The position numbers and the translations under genes were made by a program. A model generated the notes under the pieces. That model was given only the letters and a program-made list of their open reading frames with translations. It ran no database searches and was not told where the DNA came from. A stretch of 48,954 nucleotides of DNA from Clostridia bacterium (GTDB lineage Bacteria > Bacillota > Clostridia > Oscillospirales > CAG-272): NCBI GenBank assembly GCA_017518975.1, contig JAFWTH010000129.1:1-48954 (forward strand). The letters run 5' to 3'. Below, one piece after another: positions 8,713-16,203 of this stretch (its first letter is position 1; every line of letters begins with the position of its first letter).

Positions 8713-8870
8713 TAAGGCTTCCCCTTGAGGGTAGCGAAGCGCACGGCGCGGTAGTGAATGACAGTCCGGTGGACTGTCAGAGCCGCGCCTGACCGAGCCC
8801 GCAGGCGAGACAAGCTGTCAACCTTCTTGCGCAGCAAGAAGAGGTGACTGATGAGGTGACGCCGAAGGCA
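8713..8870. repeat. Second copy of the 6350-6398 repeat with hairpin insertions
   Basis: The flanks GGCTTCCCCTTGAGGG (8716-8731) and GGTGACTGATGAGGTGAC (8843-8860) match the element at 6350-6398. About 95 bp are inserted between them, including perfect triloop hairpins TGACAGTCC-GGT-GGACTGTCA (8759-8779) and CTTCTTGC-GCA-GCAAGAAG (8823-8841). The interval 8713-9043 has no gene; the rest holds a terminator and the AraC promoter region. Confidence 0.7.
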
Positions 8871-8891
8871 AAATGCCAAACACACAAAACA

Positions 8892-8921
8892 GGGCTGACG
8901 CTCGCCGTCAGCCCGTTTTTT
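8892..8921 (+). terminator. Rho-independent terminator after the GH95-like gene
   Basis: GGGCTGACG (8892-8900), loop CTCGC, CGTCAGCCC (8906-8914), then G and six T. The 9-bp stem is perfect. Confidence 0.9.
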
Positions 8922-8933
8922 ATCTCTCAAACA

Positions 8934-8970
8934 ATTGTCTGTTTTTAATAATTTATTGTCTGTTTATAAT
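8934..8970 (+). promoter_or_regulatory. Direct-repeat operator and -10 of the AraC gene
   Basis: The 11-mer ATTGTCTGTTT occurs at 8934-8944 and again at 8955-8965, exactly 21 bp (two helical turns) apart. The second copy runs into TATAAT (8965-8970), which has no good -35. Two direct half-sites next to a weak promoter are typical of AraC-family autoregulated sites. The pattern is seen; function is inferred. Confidence 0.5.
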
Positions 8971-9043
8971 ATTAACACAAAAACGCTTGACTGGCGAAAG
9001 GCACGTCGATTATAGTAAAAGCGGGAAAAAGGACGGTGATTAT

Positions 9044-9964
9044 ATGATTCCGCAAACGGTCGGGAGAGAGTATGACGCGGGGCGCGTCGCGCCGATAGAG
9101 TGCAGACGGAACGACGAACTTTCCGATCTCGAAATAAAGGACAGATGCTTCCTTATGATCCTCGTCAAAAAAGGACGGGCGACGTTCAGCGCGTACGGAC
9201 GCCGGGCGGAAGCCGCCGCGCCGTGCGTCGTCTGCTTCGATGAAACCGAGGATCCCGTTCTCGTCTGCAAAAAGGGACTGAAGTGCGATTCCGTATATTT
9301 CGATCCCACTTTCCTCAATCGGAATATGACTTTCGGAACCGTTCGCGGCGAAGGATACGCCGATATCGCCGAAAGACACGATATGTTCCTGATGAAGCCG
9401 TTTACCGATCACGAGCGGTTCGTCTATCCGCTTTTGGGCGAGCAGACGGAGAGCGTGAGAGTCATTTTTGATAATCTGAGAGCCGAACTCGAGGATCAGC
9501 GCGACTGGTACTGGTCATGCCGGAGCAGATCGTACTTTATGGAGGCGCTTCTCATCCTCGAACGAATCAACGGATTATTCGACGACGTACCCGGGACGCT
9601 CCGAACGGTCGTGAACGGTCGGCTGAGGCGCGCTGTTTTGTATATCGAGAGCCGATACCATGAGGACGTAACGCTTTCCGATATCTCCTCGGCGGCGCAG
9701 TTGAACGTGAATTCTCTGAACCTGCTTTTCAGGGAAGAACTCGGCGTCACCCCGATGAATTATCTTCTCAATCACCGCATAGCCGCCGCGAAAAAGAAAC
9801 TCAAGTTCACCGATCTCCCGGTCGGCGAGATCGCGGTACTGACCGGGTTCAAAACGGCGTCCCACTTCTGCCGAAAGTTCGGCGAGACGACGGGGATGAC
9901 GCCGACGGAGTTCAGAAAACGCGCGGTCGAAGAGAGAAAACGGGCGTTCGCGGAAACAAAGTGA
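9044..9964 (+). CDS. AraC family transcriptional regulator
   Basis: This 306-residue protein has an N-terminal ~180-residue cupin-like sensor region (VKKGRATFSAYG, ETEDPVLVCKKG) and a C-terminal double helix-turn-helix of about 100 residues. The HTH region includes DVTLSDISSAAQLNVNSLNLLFREELG and VGEIAVLTGFKTASHFCRKFGETTGMTPTEFRK, spanning the AraC signature. ATG 9044 is preceded by AAGGACGG with 7-nt spacing; the open frame further upstream overlaps the terminator and promoter. It lies downstream of the GH95-like gene and upstream of a small membrane protein gene with a 38-nt gap. It probably senses a sugar or glycan breakdown product (inference). Confidence 0.92.
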   Translation: MIPQTVGREYDAGRVAPIECRRNDELSDLEIKDRCFLMILVKKGRATFSAYGRRAEAAAPCVVCFDETEDPVLVCKKGLKCDSVYFDPTFLNRNMTFGTVRGEGYADIAERHDMFLMKPFTDHERFVYPLLGEQTESVRVIFDNLRAELEDQRDWYWSCRSRSYFMEALLILERINGLFDDVPGTLRTVVNGRLRRAVLYIESRYHEDVTLSDISSAAQLNVNSLNLLFREELGVTPMNYLLNHRIAAAKKKLKFTDLPVGEIAVLTGFKTASHFCRKFGETTGMTPTEFRKRAVEERKRAFAETK

Positions 9965-10002
9965 TTCGGATTTATAGGATATTGAAAAAGGAGAAATCGA
10001 TC

Positions 10003-10428
10003 ATGAAAAAACAAACCGGACTCAGAGTAATGGTGTTCATTCACGCACTGGCGGTCGTATTGCTTCAATTCATACCGAACGCGATCATCACGGCGTCCGC
10101 CGTTAATGGGGGCAAAATGGTTTATTCCGCTTATTCTTTCATTTACGATTTCGGTCATTTGTGGGGCTCGGGGACGCTTTGGTATCCCGCCCTCACCGTT
10201 TTATCGTTCGTAACGCTCTGTTTCGCCGTTTTCCTTTTGATCCGGGGACGCGAATGGAGCAAGATCGCCGTTCTCATATCAGGCGTTCTGTCGATCCTGT
10301 TTTTGATTATCCCGACCGTTATAATGTTAACGGATCCGAACCGGATTTCAATCGTACAGATCGCGATTATCGCTCTGCTGATTTCCGAAATGGTTTTTAC
10401 CGCCGTATCGGTCAAGTGGCGAGCATAA
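10003..10428 (+). CDS. Small four-TM membrane protein, unknown function
   Basis: This 141-residue protein has four hydrophobic segments (about residues 7-30, 58-80, 85-108 and 115-135) joined by short loops. The start ATG 10003 follows AAAGGAGAAA at optimal distance. It is separated by 38 nt from the AraC gene and ends 10 nt before a terminator, so the two are probably co-transcribed. I do not recognise the family. Confidence 0.8.
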   Translation: MKKQTGLRVMVFIHALAVVLLQFIPNAIITASAVNGGKMVYSAYSFIYDFGHLWGSGTLWYPALTVLSFVTLCFAVFLLIRGREWSKIAVLISGVLSILFLIIPTVIMLTDPNRISIVQIAIIALLISEMVFTAVSVKWRA

Positions 10429-10437
10429 AACAAAATC

Positions 10438-10466
10438 GGGCTGAGAACTTCTCAGCCCGTTTTTTT
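10438..10466. terminator. Bidirectional terminator between convergent genes
   Basis: GGGCTGAG (10438-10445), loop AACTT, CTCAGCCC (10451-10458), then seven T on the plus strand. On the minus strand the same hairpin follows the ANTAR stop codon and leads into a T-rich stretch. It serves the 10003 gene and the end of the glutamate synthase/glnA operon. Confidence 0.88.
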
Positions 10467-11049
10467 ATCCGTACGTTTTTATAATTTCTTCCGCGACCTG
10501 CCGTTTCGGCACGCAGCGGTCCATCGCCTGCTTTTCCACGTACCGGTGCGCGTCCGGCTCAGTCATCTTGAGTTCGCTGATGAGAAGCCATTTCGCGCGG
10601 TTGACGAGTCGGATCTCGTTCATCTTTTCCTCGAACGAGAGAACTTTTTTCTCCGTCGCCCTGATCCTCTCTCTCGCGCTCGAGAGGAATCCGAGAGCGA
10701 GCGTCACGGTAGGCCGCGACAGCGGCTTCGGGATCAGAAAAACGCCCGCGCCGGTGACGATATCGGCGACCTCGCCGTACCGTTCCGACCTGACCATGAT
10801 GAGAACCACCGTGTTCTTTGCGCTCCCCGCGTCGACGGAGAATCTGACTCCGTCCTCGTCCGGGAGAGGCGCGTTTATGAGGACGAGATCGTATTCGCGC
10901 TCGGCGAGCGCGCGCTTCGCGGCGCTGACGTTGCCGACCGTGTTGACCGGCGAGTACTTCGCGGTGGGGAGCATATCGCAGAGGACGCCGTTCAGTTTAT
11001 CAGACGATGAAACGAGCAGGACGCTGTACACCCGTTCCATGAGACTCAT
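10465..11049 (-). CDS. ANTAR-domain antiterminator with degenerate receiver (NitR-like)
   Basis: This 194-residue protein has an N-terminal receiver-like domain (residues 7-120) and a C-terminal ANTAR RNA-binding domain (about 130-192; NRAKWLLISELKMTEPDAHRYVEKQAMD). The receiver is non-canonical. The phospho-acceptor Asp is Asn59 (DLVLINAPLP) and the N-terminal acidic pair is replaced by SSS (VLLVSSSDK), while the conserved Lys108 (IPKPL) remains. ANTAR proteins bind hexaloop RNA hairpins and prevent transcription termination. The gene is last in the minus nitrogen operon, 37 nt after glnA, with AGGAGGGG before ATG 11049. Its likely targets are the hairpins at 17373-17390, 17519-17534 and 17587-17604. 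Clostridial NitR, also encoded next to glnA, is the closest analogue I know. Confidence 0.9.
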   Translation of the reverse strand: MSLMERVYSVLLVSSSDKLNGVLCDMLPTAKYSPVNTVGNVSAAKRALAEREYDLVLINAPLPDEDGVRFSVDAGSAKNTVVLIMVRSERYGEVADIVTGAGVFLIPKPLSRPTVTLALGFLSSARERIRATEKKVLSFEEKMNEIRLVNRAKWLLISELKMTEPDAHRYVEKQAMDRCVPKRQVAEEIIKTYG

Positions 11050-11086
11050 ATCGCTCCCCTCCTTTCCGTTCGGATCTGTCGATCGA

Positions 11087-12292
11087 TTATTCGCAGAATA
11101 TCCTGACGATCTGCTCGGGCAGAACGTCCTTTATGAATTCGCTCTTCGTCGCGGCGCGTTTCGCCGCGGCGAGATCGCCCGGCAGCTTTTTGTATCGGTC
11201 GAGCACTTCCGCCCCCGCGTGGAACAGATTGAAATCGGCGGGATCGGGAAGAGCGAGGCCCCGCTTTATACCGTCGATCCCCGCACGGATCATCAGCGCG
11301 AACGCGAGATACGGGTTGGCGCCCGGATCGGGCGAGCGGAGTTCAGCGCGCCTGTACTCGCCGACTGCGGCGGGGATGCGGACGAGCTGAGAGCGGTTTT
11401 CGTGCGACCACGAAACGTATCCCGGCGCTTTCATAACGCCGAGCCGCCTGTACGAGGCGTCCGTCGGGTCGAGGAACGCCGTCATCGAGCGGATGTGATC
11501 GAGAATACCGGAGATCATCGCTTCGAACCTGCCGTCGCCGTCGGGCTTCACCGAAATATTGATATGGAACCCGTTGCCCGGCGCGCCGTCGATCGGCTTG
11601 GGAGAAAAGTCGGCGTAAAGGCCGTTCCTCTTCGCCACCGTTCTCACGACGGTCTGAAACGTCTGCGCGTTGTCCGCTGCGGTCAGCGCGTCGGAATAAC
11701 GGAAGTCGATCTCGTTCTGACCCGGCCCCTCCTCGTGGTGGGACGACTCCGGGGATATCCCCATCTGCTCGAGCGTCAGGCAGATCTCGCGGCGGATGTT
11801 CTCACCCTTGTCCTCCGGCGCGATATCCATATATCCCGCCGTGTCGTAGGGCTTGTCCGTCTTTTCCTCGTTCTCGTCGAGCTCGAACAGATAGAATTCC
11901 TGCTCCGCCCCGAAAGAAAACGAAACTCCGGCGGCTTCCGCGTCGGCGACCGCTTTTTTCAGAAGGTTTCGCGTGTCGCACTCGAACGGCGTGCCGTCGG
12001 GGTAGGTGATATCGCAGAGCATACGGACGACCCGCCCGTGCTCCGGTCTCCACGGGAGCGGAGCGAGCGTGTCGGTCTGGGGATGAAGGAACAGATCGGA
12101 TCTCTTTTCGTCCCCGAATCCCGCGACCGCGGACGCGTCGAAGGCGATCCCGTCCTCGAGCGCCCGGGGCAGTTCGTCCGGCATGATCGATATGTTTTTC
12201 TGCTTTCCGAATACTTCGCAGAACGCAAGCCGTATGAACTTGACGTCCTCCTCGGCGACGTACTGCATGATCTCTTCTTTTGAATATTTCAT
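11087..12292 (-). CDS. glnA: Glutamine synthetase, type I (short form)
   Basis: It catalyses ATP-dependent ligation of ammonium to glutamate. At 401 residues it is shorter than the usual 440-470. An N-terminal beta-grasp region is followed by the catalytic domain with FGAEQEFYLF, SSHHEEGPGQNEIDF, NGFHINIS, ENRSQLVRIP and AELRSPDPGANPYLA, which together provide metal, glutamate and ATP sites. The adenylylation-loop Tyr motif of enterobacterial GlnA is not visible. ATG 12292 has GGAGG 6 nt upstream and lies 15 nt from the preceding gltB3-like gene. Lying inside a glutamate synthase operon, it completes a GS-GOGAT cycle. A second, unrelated-class GS (glnN) is in the divergent operon. Confidence 0.92.
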   Translation of the reverse strand: MKYSKEEIMQYVAEEDVKFIRLAFCEVFGKQKNISIMPDELPRALEDGIAFDASAVAGFGDEKRSDLFLHPQTDTLAPLPWRPEHGRVVRMLCDITYPDGTPFECDTRNLLKKAVADAEAAGVSFSFGAEQEFYLFELDENEEKTDKPYDTAGYMDIAPEDKGENIRREICLTLEQMGISPESSHHEEGPGQNEIDFRYSDALTAADNAQTFQTVVRTVAKRNGLYADFSPKPIDGAPGNGFHINISVKPDGDGRFEAMISGILDHIRSMTAFLDPTDASYRRLGVMKAPGYVSWSHENRSQLVRIPAAVGEYRRAELRSPDPGANPYLAFALMIRAGIDGIKRGLALPDPADFNLFHAGAEVLDRYKKLPGDLAAAKRAATKSEFIKDVLPEQIVRIFCE

Positions 12293-12307
12293 AGGGAACC
12301 TCCGACT

Positions 12308-13027
12308 CTAATTTGCGACGTACAGCCGCTTGTACGGATTGCCCGTGTTCGGCGTTATTACCGTGAAAGGCGCGTCCATGACGTTCGCCTCGTCCGCGCC
12401 GAATTCGGCGCAGTACTCCGCGACGTACCCGCGGATATTTTCGAGATCGTCCGCGTCGGCCGCTTTCGCGGTCACCTGATCTGGCAGAGCGATATCCGCG
12501 CAGTCCGAGCGCAGGATCATCATCCCGCCGTGCATTCCGGTGCACGGGAAATTGCCGACGATGCGTCTGTCGTTGTCAGTGAGGCCGAGAACGACGATGA
12601 CGCCGCCCGCCTGATACTCGCCGAGAAAGCTCCCGGCTTTGCCGCCGATGACGATGACGGGAACTTTGTCGCGGTACGCCTTCATATGGATACCCGCGCG
12701 GTATCCGGCGTCGCCTTTGACGAAGATCACCCCGCCGCGCATCGCGTAGCCCGCGGCGTCGCCCACGTTCCCGTGAACGGTGATCACTCCGTCGTTCATC
12801 GTGTCGCCTACGGCGTCCTGGGCGTTGCCGCGAACGGTGATCTTCGCGCCGTTGAGATACGCGCCGAGCGCGTTGCCGGGAACTCCCTCGATCGTGAGGT
12901 CGAGGCCGCCCATCTCCGCGCCGATAAAACGCTGACCGAGACAACCCGCGACGGTATATTCCTTTTCGCCTCCGCGGAGAGCCTCGTTTATCTCTTTATA
13001 GCCCATCTCTCTTGCATCAATCGTCAT
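12308..13027 (-). CDS. Glutamate synthase alpha-subunit C-terminal domain protein (GltB3-type, GXGXG)
   Basis: This 239-residue protein forms the right-handed beta-helix that in classical GltB is the C-terminal domain. The repeated Gly pattern is clear: GNALGAYLNGAKITVRG, DTMNDGVITVHGNVGDAAGYAMRGG, GYRAGIHMK, GGKAGSFLGEYQAGG. It is structural and supports the ammonia channel between amidotransferase and synthase parts. It is a separate gene here, as in archaeal glutamate synthases. Its ATG overlaps the upstream flavoprotein stop by one base (TAATG), so translation is coupled. Confidence 0.9.
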   Translation of the reverse strand: MTIDAREMGYKEINEALRGGEKEYTVAGCLGQRFIGAEMGGLDLTIEGVPGNALGAYLNGAKITVRGNAQDAVGDTMNDGVITVHGNVGDAAGYAMRGGVIFVKGDAGYRAGIHMKAYRDKVPVIVIGGKAGSFLGEYQAGGVIVVLGLTDNDRRIVGNFPCTGMHGGMMILRSDCADIALPDQVTAKAADADDLENIRGYVAEYCAEFGADEANVMDAPFTVITPNTGNPYKRLYVAN

Positions 13028-14259
13028 TATACTACGCCTCCGAATTTTTTTCTACGTATTTCGGGTGAAAAAATCGTATTTGCGGCTATTTTTTTCGATG
13101 CTTCGAAATCGATCGTGTCGAGCGGTGTCTTCTCGCGGATCAGGGAAGTGTAGATCCCGGCCCGCTCCGTCCCTCCGATGAGGATGAACCCGCGCAGGAC
13201 TCCGTCCTTGACGAAGAAGCGTTTCAGCGCGCCGTCCTCACGGTCTTCGCTCATCTCTCCGTCGTAAACGCCCGCCGTCATGATATGCAGACCGAAGAAT
13301 CCGATCGAGTTCATTGGCATCGCGCGGTCAAACGTCTCGTCGCCGCCCGCCATGTTTACGCCCGCCGTGCGGCCGCCCATATACGCGTTCGGCATGATCG
13401 CGAGGACGCGTTTGCTCCCGAGGATCGCGTCGTCGCCCTCGGCGCAGTCGCCCGCCGCGTAAACGCCCGGCAGGGAAGTCGCGCCTCGCCCGTCTATGAT
13501 GATACCGCGATTCACCTCGCCGCCCGCGTCTCTGACGAGACCGGAGTTTGCGCGGACGCCGACCGCGAGGACGAGAACGTCAAATTCGACTTCCTTGCCG
13601 CTCTTCATCACGGCTTTATTCCCTTCGAATCTCTCCGCGCTGTCGGAGAGCAGGAACTCTATCCCGTTGTCCTCAAGATGCTTTTGTATGATCGCCGCGC
13701 AGTCCGCGTCGAGAATGCTCGAGAGAACGCGGTCCGCGAGGTCGCAGACGGTTATCCTGCCCACTCTTTCTTTGATCCCCTCGGCGCATTTCAGTCCGAT
13801 CAGACCCGCGCCGACGATCAATACTCGGCAAGTGTCGAAAATCGCTTTTTCAAGGCCGAGAGCGTCGTCGAGCGTCATGAATCCGAACTTTTCACCGACC
13901 GTTTCGAGCCCCGCGAACGGCGGGACGAACGGGGAAGAACCCGCCGCGACGCAGAGCGCGTCGTACGGCACCGTCTCTCCCTTTTCGGTCAGGACTGTCT
14001 TGCCATGCGCGTCGATCTTTACCGCCGTGTCGCCGAAGAGTACCCGGCATCCGTTTTTCTCATAGAAATCCTCGCCGCGGTAGAGCATGCGGTCGAGGTC
14101 CGTCTTACCCTCGAGATAATACGAAATGAGCGGGCGCGAGTAAACGTGGCGGGGCTCTTTGGAGATCACGGTGATCCCGCCGTCCGCGTCGAGCGATCTG
14201 ATACCTTCGATACAGCCGACCGCCGCCGCTCCGTTTCCGATGACGACGTACTTTTTCAC
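13027..14259 (-). CDS. FAD/NAD(P)-dependent oxidoreductase of the glutamate synthase operon
   Basis: This 410-residue pyridine nucleotide-disulfide reductase-fold flavoprotein has an N-terminal FAD site GNGAAAVG, a central NAD(P) site VGAGLIGLKCAE, and the second FAD motif GVYAAGDCAE near residue 285. It resembles NirB/rubredoxin-reductase-type enzymes rather than the GltD small subunit, because it lacks GltD's N-terminal Fe-S region. A polyferredoxin gene directly upstream (4-nt GTGA overlap) supplies that part. The start is GTG 14259. It probably feeds electrons from NAD(P)H through the ferredoxin to the FMN subunit (inference from operon content). Confidence 0.88.
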   Translation of the reverse strand: MKKYVVIGNGAAAVGCIEGIRSLDADGGITVISKEPRHVYSRPLISYYLEGKTDLDRMLYRGEDFYEKNGCRVLFGDTAVKIDAHGKTVLTEKGETVPYDALCVAAGSSPFVPPFAGLETVGEKFGFMTLDDALGLEKAIFDTCRVLIVGAGLIGLKCAEGIKERVGRITVCDLADRVLSSILDADCAAIIQKHLEDNGIEFLLSDSAERFEGNKAVMKSGKEVEFDVLVLAVGVRANSGLVRDAGGEVNRGIIIDGRGATSLPGVYAAGDCAEGDDAILGSKRVLAIMPNAYMGGRTAGVNMAGGDETFDRAMPMNSIGFFGLHIMTAGVYDGEMSEDREDGALKRFFVKDGVLRGFILIGGTERAGIYTSLIREKTPLDTIDFEASKKIAANTIFSPEIRRKKFGGVV

Positions 14260-14693
14260 TCTTCCTCGCTCCTTTCCTCATAAACGATCGCGCCGTTCGG
14301 GCATCCCGTCACGCACGCGGGCTTGCCCGCCCTGTTCGAGAGGCAGAGCTCGCATTTCTGCATCGTCCCGTTCTCGCCGGGAGCGAGCGCGCCGTACGGG
14401 CAGACGAGAACGCACGTCAGACAACCGACGCATTTGTCGCGGTTTATTTTTACGACGCCGTCCTCCTTCGAGATCGCCCCGGCGATACAGCTTTTGACGC
14501 AGATCGGGTCGGTGCAGTGACGGCACGATACGGCGAATGTGATGCGGTCGTCGCCCTCGACGTGGATGCGCGGGAAAATCTTTCTGCCCTTCAGCGCGGT
14601 CATCCGCTCGAGTTTCGAGTTGGCGAACGCGCAGTTGTATTCGCACAGATGGCACCCGAGGCACCATTCTTCGTTTACGTAAACACGTTTCAT
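14256..14693 (-). CDS. 4Fe-4S polyferredoxin (HycB/CooF-like electron carrier)
   Basis: This 145-residue protein has four cysteine groups: CLGCHLCEYNC, CRHCTDPICVKSC, CVGCLTCVLVC and CELCLSNRAGKPACVTGCP. That is the pattern for up to four [4Fe-4S] clusters in HycB/CooF/DMSO-reductase-B type carriers. It overlaps the flavoprotein gene by 4 nt and starts 3 nt after the FMN subunit gene, so it is very likely the electron bridge between those two proteins. Confidence 0.92.
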   Translation of the reverse strand: MKRVYVNEEWCLGCHLCEYNCAFANSKLERMTALKGRKIFPRIHVEGDDRITFAVSCRHCTDPICVKSCIAGAISKEDGVVKINRDKCVGCLTCVLVCPYGALAPGENGTMQKCELCLSNRAGKPACVTGCPNGAIVYEERSEEE

Positions 14694-14696
14694 CTT

Positions 14697-16202
14697 TTAT
14701 TCCCCCGCGTGAGAGATACCGAGTATCCCGAGTTCCTTTTCCGTCATTCCGACGCCGCGGAGCATAAGGCGGTTCCCGCGGAGCGCCTCGATGGAGTTGA
14801 TCCCCATTCCGCCCATGATCTCCATTATCTCGTGACGCCACGCCGTCATCAGATTGAAGAGGCGTTCGGAGCCGTAATCGGGATTGAGCCTTTTGACGAG
14901 GTCGGGCCTCTGCGTCGCGATGCCCCAGTTGCACTTGCCGCTCTGGCACGTGCGGCAGAGGTGGCATCCGAGCGCGAGAAGCGCGGCGGTCGCGATATAG
15001 CACGCGTCCGCGCCGAGCGCGACGGCTTTGACGACGTCGGCTGCGCTTCTGATCGAACCGCCGACGACGAGCGACACGTTGTTTCTGATACCCTCGTCGC
15101 GGAGCCGCTGATCGACGGCGGCGAGAGCGAGTTCTATCGGGATGCCCACGTTGTCGCGGATCCTTGTCGGCGCGGCTCCCGTGCCTCCCCGGAACCCGTC
15201 GATCGCGATTATGTCCGCGCCGCTGCGGGCGATACCGCTCGCGATCGCGGCGATATTGTGGACGGCGGCGACTTTAACTATGACCGGCTTCTTGTATTCC
15301 GTCGCCTCTTTCAGCGAGAAGACGAGCTGACGGAGATCCTCGATCGAATAGATATCGTGATGAGGAGCGGGCGAGATCGCGTCCGATCCCTCCGGGATCA
15401 TCCTCGTGCGCGACACGTCGCCGACGATCTTCGCTCCGGGAAGATGGCCGCCGATGCCGGGCTTCGCGCCCTGACCCATCTTGATCTCGATCGCAGCGCC
15501 AGCTTCGAGGTAATCCTCGTGGACGCCGAAACGCCCCGACGCGACTTGTACGACGGTGTTCTTTCCGTATTTATAAAAATCCTCGTGAAGGCCGCCCTCG
15601 CCCGTGTTATAGAGTATGCCGAGCTTTTCCGCCGCCCTCGCGAGCGATGCGTGGGCGTTGTAGCTGATCGAGCCGTAGCTCATCGCGGAGAACATGACGG
15701 GCATGGAGAGTTCGACCTGCGGGGCAAGCTTGCATTTCAATCTGCCTTCTTCGTCTCTCTCGATTGAGTTCGGCTTCTTTCCGAGGAACACCTTCGTTTC
15801 CATCGGCTCGCGGAGCGGGTCGATAGGCGGGTTCGTGACCTGTGAGGCGTTTATCAGCATCCTGTCCCAGTAAACGGGAAGCGGCTTTGGGTTGCCCATC
15901 GAGGACAGAAGAACGCCGCCGCTGTTCGCCTGCTTGTAGATCTCTTTTATCGTGTCGTTCTGCCAGTTCGCGTTTTCGCGCAGCGTGCTTTCGTTCTTTA
16001 TGATCTTGAGCGCGCGCGTCGGGCAGAGCGATACGCACCGCTGACAGTCGACGCACTTCGTCTCGTCGGAGAGCATAACGCCGTGCTCCGCGTCGAACGA
16101 GTGGACCTCGTTCGCGCACTGCCTCTCGCAAACGCGGCACGCGATGCAGCGGTTCTCGTTCCTTATAACGTCAAATTCGGGCGGGATGAATTCGATTCCC
16201 AT
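14697..16202 (-). CDS. Glutamate synthase FMN-binding subunit (archaeal GltB2-type) with N-terminal ferredoxin domain
   Basis: This 501-residue protein begins with two 4Fe-4S motifs (CIACRVCERQC about residue 19, CVDCQRCVSLCP about residue 50). The (beta/alpha)8 synthase domain follows: MSYGSISYNAH, GEGGLHEDF, EIKMGQGAKPGIGGHLPG, IDGFRGGTGAAP. A C-terminal cysteine group CHLCRTCQSGKCNWGIATQ corresponds to the [3Fe-4S] site of GltB. It makes glutamate from 2-oxoglutarate and ammonia using reduced FMN. It starts one nucleotide after the preceding stop region (ATG 16202). The separate amidotransferase (16204-17301) supplies ammonia from glutamine. Confidence 0.94.
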   Translation of the reverse strand: MGIEFIPPEFDVIRNENRCIACRVCERQCANEVHSFDAEHGVMLSDETKCVDCQRCVSLCPTRALKIIKNESTLRENANWQNDTIKEIYKQANSGGVLLSSMGNPKPLPVYWDRMLINASQVTNPPIDPLREPMETKVFLGKKPNSIERDEEGRLKCKLAPQVELSMPVMFSAMSYGSISYNAHASLARAAEKLGILYNTGEGGLHEDFYKYGKNTVVQVASGRFGVHEDYLEAGAAIEIKMGQGAKPGIGGHLPGAKIVGDVSRTRMIPEGSDAISPAPHHDIYSIEDLRQLVFSLKEATEYKKPVIVKVAAVHNIAAIASGIARSGADIIAIDGFRGGTGAAPTRIRDNVGIPIELALAAVDQRLRDEGIRNNVSLVVGGSIRSAADVVKAVALGADACYIATAALLALGCHLCRTCQSGKCNWGIATQRPDLVKRLNPDYGSERLFNLMTAWRHEIMEIMGGMGINSIEALRGNRLMLRGVGMTEKELGILGISHAGE

Positions 16203-16203
16203 A

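Noticed and set aside
13285..14283. A 332-residue plus-strand open frame over the flavoprotein gene
   Set aside because: The minus-strand frame encodes clear FAD and NAD motifs and fits the operon; the plus frame is Arg-rich noise.
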